Shown here: piece after piece, positions 14,561-22,466 of the stretch | Position numbering within the stretch: the stretch's first letter is position 1 | Layout: each line of letters opens with the position of its first letter | Source: Streptomyces sp. Ru71 | GTDB lineage: Bacteria; Actinomycetota; Actinomycetes; Streptomycetales; Streptomycetaceae | NCBI RefSeq assembly: GCF_002920535.1 | Contig: NZ_PQSS01000006.1 | Span: forward strand, 62,001-126,000 | Reading direction: 5' to 3' | Length of the DNA: 64,000 nt | The notes under the pieces: model-generated | Database searches by the model: none | The model's input: the letters and a program-made list of their open reading frames with translations, nothing else | What the model was told of the DNA's origin: nothing | Position numbers and translations under genes: made by a program

Positions 14561-15990
14561 GTAGCCGCCTGCGCGGTGCGGATGCCCGAGATGCCGATCG
14601 GCGTCCCCATGTGCTTGCGGGCTCGCTTGTTCTGCTCGTGCAGGCGCTCGTAGTACTCGCGGTCCAGCTGGACGACGGTGTCGGAGAAGAACATCCAGGA
14701 CAGGATGTCGCGGTATTTGAAGCCCTCGGCGGTGAGCTGGACCCGGCGGCCGAGGCGGCGCAGGAGGCCGGTCTCCTCGGCGGCGTCCAGGATCGGCTCG
14801 AACAGATGGGCCTTGTCCTGGTAGCCGAAGCGGTCCAGTTCGGCGAGGTCCAGGTCGAAGGTGTCCAGGACGAGCCGCTTGCGGATGATCTCCTCGTCGT
14901 CGAGGACGAAGCCGGTGACGGGCTGCAGCGCGTGCGCCTCGGCCTTGGTGATGTAGTCGGCGACTTCGGACATGGACGGTTTGACGGAGCCCGCCATGTA
15001 GTCGAGGACGCCCGTGTAGGAGCGGGCACCGACGCCGAGTCCGAGCAGGGGCACGCCGTGGAAGGTGAGCACCTTCTGCCGGTAGCCGCCGCGGCCGAGC
15101 TTCTTGTAGCGGACGGAGCCTTCCTGGACGTAGCCGTGGTCGGTGAAGACCTGACGGGCGTAGTCGTAGCGCTCGTAGAGGTTCGGCGACTGTGCGTACT
15201 GGTAGGCGCCGGTCTTGGAGAACCAGGCGTCCGGGCGCACGGTGAGGAAGTACGTGCTGATCGTGGACGGGCTGAGTTTGACGAGTTCGTCGACGGACGT
15301 CCGCCAGGTCTCGTCGGTCTGGCCGGCGAAGCCCATGATGAGGTCGGTGGACAGGTCCGGCAGGCCCTTGTCGTGCACGATCTCGATGGCCTTGCGGATG
15401 ACCTGCTCGCCCGCCTGGCCGCGTCCGGCCTCGCGGATCTCCTTGGGCACGAGGGACTGGATCCCGATGTTGGCCCGGGTCAGGCCCAGTTGCAGCAGGC
15501 CTTCGAGGGTGGCGGGTTCGTTGACGATGGAGTCCGGTGTGGCCTCGATCGCCACTTCCTCCACGGTGGAGCGCCAGTTGGGGTACACCTCGTCCAGCGT
15601 GCTGAACAACTGCTCGAAGTGGCGCAGGGACAGCAGGCTCGGGGTGCCGCCGCCGATGTAGACCGTGCGCAGCCGGCGGGCGCGGATGATGTCGGCGTGG
15701 TCGCGCAGCTGGGTGCACAGCGCGTTCATGTACGCCGTGTAGACGTCCGTGTCCTCGCTGATGACGGTGTACAGGTTGCAGAAGCCGCACTTGTAACGAC
15801 AGAACGGCACGTGCAGATACAGGTTGAGCTCGGGCACCTGATAGAGGCTCAGGTCCTGCCTCCAGGCCTCCTCGACGGTCCAGGAACCGTCGAGCGGCCG
15901 GTAGGTGGAGCGCGACGGGTAGGAGTAGTTGTACGGCGGGATGACGCCCTGACGGATGTAGTCGGTTAACTGTGCGGCGTAGCCGGTCAC
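14557..15990 (-). CDS. HemN-like radical SAM enzyme
   Basis: 477-residue radical SAM protein of the HemN/HemW (coproporphyrinogen oxidase-like) branch. The cluster-binding motif CRYKCGFC is at about residues 62-69, preceded by LYLHVPF as in HemN, and IGGGTPSLL, EATPDSI and DLIMGFAGQT follow in family order. The C-terminal HemN-type domain is present. Gene context (ATP-grasp ligases, exporter) argues for natural-product chemistry, such as a methylation or C-C bond change, and against haem synthesis. Codon 8 is the rare TTA (15967-15969). The GTG start lies close to a TTGACT promoter. Confidence 0.88.
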   Translation of the reverse strand: MTGYAAQLTDYIRQGVIPPYNYSYPSRSTYRPLDGSWTVEEAWRQDLSLYQVPELNLYLHVPFCRYKCGFCNLYTVISEDTDVYTAYMNALCTQLRDHADIIRARRLRTVYIGGGTPSLLSLRHFEQLFSTLDEVYPNWRSTVEEVAIEATPDSIVNEPATLEGLLQLGLTRANIGIQSLVPKEIREAGRGQAGEQVIRKAIEIVHDKGLPDLSTDLIMGFAGQTDETWRTSVDELVKLSPSTISTYFLTVRPDAWFSKTGAYQYAQSPNLYERYDYARQVFTDHGYVQEGSVRYKKLGRGGYRQKVLTFHGVPLLGLGVGARSYTGVLDYMAGSVKPSMSEVADYITKAEAHALQPVTGFVLDDEEIIRKRLVLDTFDLDLAELDRFGYQDKAHLFEPILDAAEETGLLRRLGRRVQLTAEGFKYRDILSWMFFSDTVVQLDREYYERLHEQNKRARKHMGTPIGISGIRTAQAAT

Positions 15991-16285
15991 GCGGACTTGC
16001 CCCTCTCGTACGGGTATGACGGTTGGGTCGTCCGAGAGTCAATCCGCGATCGCGGGCGGTGACCCAGGTCCGGTACCCACGAAACCCCGGGCCGCCGGGA
16101 GCGCTCTTTGCTGTGCGATGGTCCGAACTTCTCCGGAAGGGCCCCGTCCACGAAGGCAGAGTCCCTAGGATCTGGCCGCGGCCGAGCTGCTGGAGCTTCC
16201 TACAACCGTTGTCGCGAAATCGCCGTTCTGCTCTGGTTGTTACGTTCATGGCCCTGGCGCGGCGGGTGCGTGTCTACTGCGCGGC
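15991..16285. promoter_or_regulatory. Divergent promoter region of the radical SAM/ATP-grasp locus
   Basis: This 295-bp gap separates the two arms of the locus. On the minus strand TTGACT (complement of 16037-16042) is followed after 17-18 bases by a weak -10 (TCATAC), giving a leader of under 20 bases for the radical SAM gene. On the plus strand TAGGAT (16166-16171) matches the common streptomycete -10, but I see no good -35 before it. No gene was found here. Confidence 0.45.
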
Positions 16286-17518
16286 GTGAAGAGGATCCTG
16301 CTGATCGAAGCACTCGCCAACTCCGGTCCCTATGTGCTGGACGCCGCCCGTTCACTCGACGCGCACGTCTTCGTCGCCACCCACGAGGACGTCTACGAGA
16401 GCTACCCCGCCGCTCTGCGGGACAAGATCCACGGCACGGTGTTCACCGACCTCACCGACCCGGACCGGGCCCTGGCGGAGCTGGCCGCGTTCGCCCGGGC
16501 GACGGGGATCGACGCGGTGGCCGGCTGCTGGGAGTTCTTCACCCCGCTCGTCGCCCACCTGGCCCAGCGTCTGGGACTGCCCGGCAACGACCCCCTGCGG
16601 GCCCAGGCGTGCCGGAACAAGGCGGAGATGGCGCAGGCGTTCCGCGCGGGCCAGGTGCCGGCGCCCGCGACGATCGTCGTGGACTCGGCCGGGCAGGCGG
16701 AAGGTGCCCTCGGCCGCGCCGGCATCGGGTTCCCGGTCGTCGTCAAACCCGCCGAGCAGGGCGGCTCCTGGGGTGTCAGCGTGGTCGAGAGTCCCGGACA
16801 GCTCGCTGCCGCCGTACGGCACGCCCAGTCCTGGCCGATCGCCGCCCCGCACGGGCTGCCCATGGATCAGCGTGTCGTACTCCAGGAGTACGTCGACGGA
16901 CCCGAGTTCAGCCTCGACACCGTCGTCTGGCGCGACGAGTACTTCCACATGCCCCTGGTGGAGAAGCACACCACCGGCGGCTCCTACCGGGCCGAGACCG
17001 GTCACACGTGCCCCGCCGCTCTGGGGCACGCCGACGTCCGCGCGGTGCGCGCGGCCACCGAACGGGCCCTGCAGGCGCTCGGCATCCGCAACGGCGTCGC
17101 CCACACCGAAGTCAAGCTCTCGCCCGGGGCGGGCCCCGTCGTCATCGAGGTGGGCGCCCGCCTGCCCGGTGACCACCTGGTGGACGTCGTGCGCCGCGCC
17201 TCCGGCATCGACGAGGCCCGGGCCTACTTGCAGGCCGTCCTCGACGAGAAGCCGGACGTGCCCGAGCCCCGGCAGGGGGCGTGCGCGATCCGGTTCCTCA
17301 CTCCCCCGCGCGCGGGCACCTTCCGCGGGGTGACCGTCCCCGGCCGGCACGACGGCCTGGTCGACCAGCACCTCACCACCCCGCCCGGGGCCGTCGTCGG
17401 CGGTGCCCACGACAACTCGGCCCGCATCGGTCACCTGGTCTTCACCGCCCCCACGCCCGGCCAGGTCAACGCCGACGCCGCTCGCATACTCGCCCGCACC
17501 CGCGTAGAAGTGAGCTGA
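16286..17518 (+). CDS. ATP-grasp ligase 1
   Basis: 410-residue ATP-grasp carboxylate-amine ligase. It would activate a carboxylate as acyl phosphate and join it to an amine, probably forming an amide or peptide bond. The pre-ATP-grasp domain starts KRILLIEALANSGPYVLDAA. The ATP-grasp fold shows FPVVVKPAEQGGSWGVSVV (phosphate-binding loop), VLQEYVDGPEFSLD, and GVAHTEVKLSPGAGPVVIEV followed by GARLPGD, which hold the metal ligands. It is the first gene of a five-gene unit with almost no gaps. Starts at GTG; substrates unknown. Confidence 0.88.
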   Translation: MKRILLIEALANSGPYVLDAARSLDAHVFVATHEDVYESYPAALRDKIHGTVFTDLTDPDRALAELAAFARATGIDAVAGCWEFFTPLVAHLAQRLGLPGNDPLRAQACRNKAEMAQAFRAGQVPAPATIVVDSAGQAEGALGRAGIGFPVVVKPAEQGGSWGVSVVESPGQLAAAVRHAQSWPIAAPHGLPMDQRVVLQEYVDGPEFSLDTVVWRDEYFHMPLVEKHTTGGSYRAETGHTCPAALGHADVRAVRAATERALQALGIRNGVAHTEVKLSPGAGPVVIEVGARLPGDHLVDVVRRASGIDEARAYLQAVLDEKPDVPEPRQGACAIRFLTPPRAGTFRGVTVPGRHDGLVDQHLTTPPGAVVGGAHDNSARIGHLVFTAPTPGQVNADAARILARTRVEVS

Positions 17519-17519
17519 C

Positions 17520-18773
17520 ATGCAGCGCATCGCCTTCCTCCGGTCCGCCGACATCCGGCGGGCCGACCCGTACATCCACGGCATCGCCCCCGTGCTGGCG
17601 CGGTTAGGTGCCGAAGCACGCCTCTTCCACACCCACCGCCATGACTGCGGCCCCGAGCAGTTCCCGGGCACGAGCGAGCGACTCGACCCGGCCGCGACCC
17701 CGGACGACTTCGTCGAGCGCGTGCGGGCCTGGGGCGCCGACGCCGCCGTGGCGATCTCCCTGCCGGACGAGAACGCCCTGCGCGACGCCGTCGTCAAGAC
17801 CAAGCTCGAAGCCCTCGGCATCCGCACCGTCATGACGCCCCTGGCCGCCACGCGCGTCCTGTGCGACAAGTGGGAGACCAAACGGGTCCTGCACGCGCAC
17901 GGCCTCACCACCCCGCCCGCCGTGCTGGTGGACAGTGACCTCCTCAACGACCGGGCGCTGCCCGTCCCGGCCTATCCGGACGCCGTCCGCCTCGCCGCCC
18001 AGGACCTCGGCTATCCCCTCATGGCGAAGCCGCTGTGGGACTCCACCAGCATGGGCATCGAGTTCGTCCCCGATGCTGCCGCCCTCGACGGCTACCTGGA
18101 CGCCCGGCCCACGGCGCACGCGCTCCTGGAGAAGTGCGTGAGCGGACGGTTGTGTTCGGTCGACATCGTCGGCGCCGGCGGTCACTACACCGTCATGCCG
18201 CTCATCTGGACCGGCACCGCGGGAGGCCCACCCGCGTTCACCTTCGAGGACCTGCGGTACATCGACCCCACCCAGGACGACGACTTCCGGCCCACCGCGC
18301 AAGCCCTGGTGGAGCTGTGCACGGACCTCGGCGTCGAGGGGTCCGTCAACGTCGACATGATCCACGCCGACGGCGTCTACCACGTCCTGGAGATCAACCC
18401 CAGGATCGGCGGCGCCACCACGCTGTCCATCGCCGGCAGCGGACTCAACACCTTCGTCGCCCTCCTCGACATCCTGCGGGGCACCTGGCCGACCCGGACC
18501 GGCGCTGCGGCCGAGCGCTTCGCGATCGAGTGCCTCACGGCGAACCCGACCCCCGCGCTGCTCGCCGAACTCCGTGCCCGTATCGACCTCGTCACCTGCC
18601 ACGACCTGATCATCGACGGGCACGACCACGGCGGCATCCTCACGTTCACCGTGGACCCGGGCGACGAGCAACGCACGCTGAAGGGTCTCACCGAGCTGTG
18701 CGCGCAGACCGGCTTCATCGCGCCACCCATGCTCGACAAGATCCACCGCCTGCTGACCCGCGCGGGCCGGTGA
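17520..18773 (+). CDS. ATP-grasp ligase 2
   Basis: 417-residue ATP-grasp ligase, related to but clearly different from the one just upstream. Motifs are LGYPLMAKPLWDSTSMGIEF (loop region), SGRLCSVDIVGAGG, and GSVNVDMIHADGVYHVLEIN followed by PRIGGATT, holding the metal-binding Glu and Asn. It begins one base after ligase 1 ends. Codon 29 is TTA (17604-17606), a rare codon in Streptomyces read by the bldA tRNA. Two ligases in a row suggest two successive amide-bond steps on a small amino-acid-like product. Confidence 0.88.
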   Translation: MQRIAFLRSADIRRADPYIHGIAPVLARLGAEARLFHTHRHDCGPEQFPGTSERLDPAATPDDFVERVRAWGADAAVAISLPDENALRDAVVKTKLEALGIRTVMTPLAATRVLCDKWETKRVLHAHGLTTPPAVLVDSDLLNDRALPVPAYPDAVRLAAQDLGYPLMAKPLWDSTSMGIEFVPDAAALDGYLDARPTAHALLEKCVSGRLCSVDIVGAGGHYTVMPLIWTGTAGGPPAFTFEDLRYIDPTQDDDFRPTAQALVELCTDLGVEGSVNVDMIHADGVYHVLEINPRIGGATTLSIAGSGLNTFVALLDILRGTWPTRTGAAAERFAIECLTANPTPALLAELRARIDLVTCHDLIIDGHDHGGILTFTVDPGDEQRTLKGLTELCAQTGFIAPPMLDKIHRLLTRAGR

Positions 18774-20113
18774 GCATCCTCACCGGCAGGCGTTCGGTCC
18801 GCCGTCGCTCCGACGGCCGACGGCGCCGCGGACCGCACGGCGCTCCGCCGGGCCACGGCTCTCGCCGCGGGCTGCGGGACCGGGCCGGGCTGCCCGTGCT
18901 CACCGGGGCGGGCCGCTTCGTCGCCGCGCACGCGGTCGACAGCCTCGGTACCGGGCTCATGTTCGCCTTCACCGTCGTCTACCTCACCCACGCCACCCGC
19001 CTCTCCCTCGCGGAGATCGGCGCGGCCCTCACCCTGGGCAACCTGCTCGCGCTGCCCACCCCCGCGCTGGGCGGGACACTGATGGACCGCTTCGGTCCGA
19101 AAGCGGTCGTCGCGGTCGCCAACCTCGTGTGTGCCGCCGGGTTCGCGGCATTCCTCGTGGTCGGATCCGCATGGCAGATCAGCCTCGCCTACTTCGTCGT
19201 CCAGGCCGGTGTCAACCTGTACTGGACGGCCGCCCGCAACCTGGTGCCGCTGGCCGGCGTGCCCGGCGAGGAGCGCCTGTGGTTCGGGTTCATCTCGTCT
19301 CTGCGCAACCTCGGCATCGGCGCCGGCGCCGCCGTCTCCGCCGTCGCCCTGGCCCTGTTCGGTGCGGACAGCGCGTACATGCTCATCGCCGCCAACGCGG
19401 GCACGTTCCTGTGCGCGGCGCTGCTGTTCATCACCTGGAAGCCGGCCAGAGGCCCGGACATGCCGAACCCATCGGAGGGGCGTGGCGGGCCGGCCGGACG
19501 GGCGAGCTGGGGCGCCCTCCTGCGGGACGGCCGCTACCTCCTGCTCGTCACCGCCAATCTGGCCTTCGTCCTCGCGCAGATGGTGCCGCCGGTCCTGCTC
19601 GCCGTCTACGTCACCGAAACCCTGCGCGCGGGCACCTGGATCCCCGGCACCCTCCTGGTGGTCAACACCGCCGCCGTCGCCGTCCTCACCCCCGCCGTCA
19701 CCCGCCGCTCGGCACGGCACCGCCCGCACCGTGCGATCGCGGGCGGGTTCCTCGTCGGCGCCGCCTCTTTCGCCCTCTTCGCCGCGCCCCTCGCCTGGCA
19801 GGGAGCGCCCGGCTGGGCCGTGGCCACCGTCCTGACGGCGGCGATGCTGCTGTTCACCCTGTCGGAGATCCTCAGCTCTCCCGCGCTCAACGAACTCTCC
19901 GTGACGTTGGCCCCCACCGAGGCCAACGGCCGTCACCAGGCGGCCTTCCAGCTGTCCTGGTCCATCGGCGGTGCCGCGGCGCCCGCCGTCCTCACCACGC
20001 TGCTGAGCCGGCAGCCCGCGCTGCCCTGGCTGTTCCTCGCCTCCCTCAGCGTGCTCGCCGTCCCCGCAGCCCACGCCCTCGCCCCAGCCGACCGGGAGGA
20101 ACCTCAGCCGTGA
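18770..20113 (+). CDS. MFS transporter
   Basis: 447-residue major facilitator with about twelve transmembrane helices after a basic N-terminal tail of some 45 residues (rich in Arg, Gly and His). The MFS loop motif is seen as GGTLMDRFGPKAVVAV between helices 2 and 3. It starts with GTG in a GTGA overlap with ligase 2, and ends in a GTGA overlap with the next gene. Its place in the operon suggests export of the product or self-resistance. Confidence 0.88.
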   Translation: MSILTGRRSVRRRSDGRRRRGPHGAPPGHGSRRGLRDRAGLPVLTGAGRFVAAHAVDSLGTGLMFAFTVVYLTHATRLSLAEIGAALTLGNLLALPTPALGGTLMDRFGPKAVVAVANLVCAAGFAAFLVVGSAWQISLAYFVVQAGVNLYWTAARNLVPLAGVPGEERLWFGFISSLRNLGIGAGAAVSAVALALFGADSAYMLIAANAGTFLCAALLFITWKPARGPDMPNPSEGRGGPAGRASWGALLRDGRYLLLVTANLAFVLAQMVPPVLLAVYVTETLRAGTWIPGTLLVVNTAAVAVLTPAVTRRSARHRPHRAIAGGFLVGAASFALFAAPLAWQGAPGWAVATVLTAAMLLFTLSEILSSPALNELSVTLAPTEANGRHQAAFQLSWSIGGAAAPAVLTTLLSRQPALPWLFLASLSVLAVPAAHALAPADREEPQP

Positions 20114-21111
20114 TCCTCACCCACGTGGACGACATCAGGGACGTTCCCGCCGGCGAGTGGGACGCCCTGGCCGTGCAGGCGGGCCTCTACCTCTCCCACC
20201 GGTGGCTCGCGGCCCAGCAGCACGATCCCACCGCCCGCGTCCGCTACGCCCTGGTCCACGACGACGACCGTCTGATCGCCGCCGCGCCGCTGTACGTGGT
20301 CGACACCGAACCCAACGCCCTGTATCGCGTGCACGAGCTCGTCCCCGACCGCACACCGGTCAGGACCCTGCTCGCCGGAGCCCGCCGCGGCTACCTCAAC
20401 GCCCCTCTCCTCCACCCGCGCCTCACCCCCGACCTACGCCGCGAGGCACTGAGCCGGCTCGTGGTGGCCGCCGCATCCCTCGCCTCGTCCCACGAGGCAC
20501 AGCCGTGGTGGCTGTACGTCAGCGACGCGGCGGCCTCCGAACTGGCCGAGGTCTGCGGCACCAAGCCCGTACAGCTGGGCCAGGACGCCCACATCCCGCT
20601 GTCCGGCAGCACGTTCGACGACTATCTCGCCGGCCTGCCCTCCAAGCGGCGGGTCGCCATCCGCCGCGAACGCCGGGCCTTCGCCGAGGCCGGGTACGAG
20701 CTGCGCACCCTGCGGCTCTCCGAGTGCGCCGACGCCGCCGGCGCCCTCCTCGCCCAGCTGCAGGAGCGCCACGGCCACCCGGCCGCACCCGACGTCATGG
20801 CCCGGCTGCTGCGCGACCAGGCCGACGGCATGGCCGACAGCGGAATCGTCCACGCCGCGTATGCCGAGGGGCGCATGGTCGCGTTCAGCCTCTTCTACCG
20901 TCACGCGGGCACCGTCTGGCTCCGCGCCACGGGCTACGACTACGCCCGGCTGCGAGGAGCGCACGAGTACTTCAACCTCGTCTACTACCTCCCCATCGAG
21001 GACGCCTACGCCCATGGCGCCACCACCGTCCACCTCGGTATGGAGTCCCTCCGCGCCAAAACCCTCCGGGGAGCGGTCACTTCACCGCTGTGGGCGATCG
21101 AGGGGGCTTGA
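20110..21111 (+). CDS. FemAB/GNAT-like acyltransferase
   Basis: 333-residue protein resembling the FemAB-like group of GNAT enzymes (peptidogalycan-type, PF04339/PF13480). In the family such proteins transfer an aminoacyl or acyl group, in some cases from a charged tRNA, onto an amine. Visible blocks are LPSKRRVAIRRERRAFAEAG, DSGIVHAAYAEGRMVAFSLF and a C-terminal YYLPIEDAYAHGATTVHLGM. It starts at the GTG of a GTGA overlap and is the last gene of the five-gene arm. Its role may be to add an amino acid to, or acylate, the ligase product. Confidence 0.82.
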   Translation: MILTHVDDIRDVPAGEWDALAVQAGLYLSHRWLAAQQHDPTARVRYALVHDDDRLIAAAPLYVVDTEPNALYRVHELVPDRTPVRTLLAGARRGYLNAPLLHPRLTPDLRREALSRLVVAAASLASSHEAQPWWLYVSDAAASELAEVCGTKPVQLGQDAHIPLSGSTFDDYLAGLPSKRRVAIRRERRAFAEAGYELRTLRLSECADAAGALLAQLQERHGHPAAPDVMARLLRDQADGMADSGIVHAAYAEGRMVAFSLFYRHAGTVWLRATGYDYARLRGAHEYFNLVYYLPIEDAYAHGATTVHLGMESLRAKTLRGAVTSPLWAIEGA

Positions 21112-21351
21112 GCGTGAAATCGGTCCGCCTCGACTCGGCAAAGGGCACGCTCCGACACGCCCGTCCGAATGCGGTGGATCGTCGGCGCGGTGGACGATGA
21201 TCACACTGCGGCCACCGCCCCGCGTCTCGGAGAAGACGGCCGCCCGCGACGTTCGCGCCCGGCTTCGGCGGACCGCGCCGCGTGGGTGCGCGATCCGCTC
21301 CCGGCGCCGGGCCGGGCGAGCCCGCTGCCCTCCCACCTCGCCGGAGTCACC

Positions 21352-22242
21352 ATGGCCCCACCCTCGGACTCACGCCGACAGCGCCGCGCCGGAACGTCGA
21401 TGCTGCCGGTCCTGATTCCCATCGCGGTCCTGATCCTGGTGGCGGTGTCCGTGGGGTCGTGGCTGCAGTTCACCGAGCGGCAGGCGGTCGACACGGTCCG
21501 CACGGTCGGGTCCGCGGCCGCCGATCGGGTGGACGTGGAGGCCACCGTCCAACACGTCGACGCCGCGGCCAGGGAGCTGCTGCTGAGGGTCCGGGTCACC
21601 CCGCGCGGGAGACTGGGCGAGGAGCAGGGCAGCGCACCGGTTGCCGATCTCAACCTCCAGACGTCCGCGGCGGCCCTCGGCGACCTGACGTTCAAGGCGC
21701 ACCAGCGGATCGCGACCCGGGACCTGCAGGTCGCCATCTCGGGCGGATCGATCAGCGACTACCCGTTCGACACCTACGAGACCGACCTCGGGTTCGGGGC
21801 GCTGCTGGGCGGCAGGCAGGTGCCGGTGCGGATGATGTTCTCCAACAACGACACGCTCTTCTCGGTCTCCGCGACACCCGCGCCGTCCCGGCACGGGACC
21901 GCCGTCGTGGTGCTGGACCTGTCCCGATCGGGCAGCCTGCTCGTCTTCGCGGTCTTCATGATGGTGGTGATGTGGGCGCTGGCGGCGGCCGTGCTCATCG
22001 GCGCCTGGTACCTCACGAGCCGGAGCAAGGGCTTGGTCTGGCCCGCGCTCGCGTGGATGGCGGCCACCCTGTTCGCGCTCTCGGCGTTCCGCAACAACGC
22101 CCCCGGCATGCCCCCGATCGGGTCCGCGATGGACTGGATCGCCTTCCTGTGGGCCGAGTCCATCATCGCCCTCTGCGTGATCGCCGTCGTCGTCACCGGC
22201 GTCCGCACCGCCCTCCGCACGGACGACACCCACCAGCCCTAG
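21352..22242 (+). CDS. DUF4436 membrane protein
   Basis: 296-residue membrane protein that fits DUF4436. One transmembrane segment lies near the N-terminus (MLPVLIPIAVLILVAVSVGS), an extracytoplasmic domain of about 170 residues follows (VDVEATVQHVDAAARELLLR, SDYPFDTYETDLGFG), then three C-terminal helices. The ATG at 21352 is chosen because upstream in-frame sequence is Arg/Pro-rich and unlike the family. The 240-bp gap before it (21112-21351) holds no gene I can support. Confidence 0.8.
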   Translation: MAPPSDSRRQRRAGTSMLPVLIPIAVLILVAVSVGSWLQFTERQAVDTVRTVGSAAADRVDVEATVQHVDAAARELLLRVRVTPRGRLGEEQGSAPVADLNLQTSAAALGDLTFKAHQRIATRDLQVAISGGSISDYPFDTYETDLGFGALLGGRQVPVRMMFSNNDTLFSVSATPAPSRHGTAVVVLDLSRSGSLLVFAVFMMVVMWALAAAVLIGAWYLTSRSKGLVWPALAWMAATLFALSAFRNNAPGMPPIGSAMDWIAFLWAESIIALCVIAVVVTGVRTALRTDDTHQP

Positions 22243-22466
22243 GGGCTAGTACTCACCCTGCGCGCCCCGCGCGGTGGCACGGCCCTGCGCATCGCGGTGT
22301 GCGGCTGGGGCCTGACGGTCGGCCTGACCCGGATCTACCTGGGCGTGCACTGGTTCACCGACGTCATCGGCGGCTGGCTGTTCGCCGTCGGCTGGCTGGG
22401 GGCATGCCTCTGCGCGGCCGCCCACCTGCTGCCGGCGTCCTTCCTCGCTGGTTCGTCCGGCCCCGG
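22243..22466 (+). pseudogene. PAP2 phosphatase C-terminal remnant
   Basis: Directly after the DUF4436 stop codon, in the same frame, is a stretch coding for TRIYLGVHWFTDVIGGWLFA, which is the last catalytic block (Arg, His, Asp) of PAP2-type lipid phosphatases. Nothing resembling the first two thirds of such a protein lies upstream. There is no sound start codon, and the frame runs into the end of the SecDF gene on the other strand. It reads as debris left by a deletion. Confidence 0.6.

Noticed and set aside
12021..14653. Long plus-strand frames of about 510-540 residues across the sigma and DUF1152 genes
   Set aside because: They are antisense shadows typical of GC-rich DNA; composition is Arg/Ala/Gly-rich with no recognisable domain, while the minus strand has clear motifs.
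14557..15990. Radical SAM gene as the housekeeping coproporphyrinogen oxidase or HemW
   Set aside because: Context has no haem genes or heat-shock genes, it carries a TTA codon, and it is coupled to DUF1152 beside ATP-grasp ligases.
14561..16249. Extension of DUF1152 into a 927-residue minus-strand protein
   Set aside because: The added part overlaps the radical SAM gene in another frame and reads as Arg/Pro-rich noise; the GTGA overlap start is clean.
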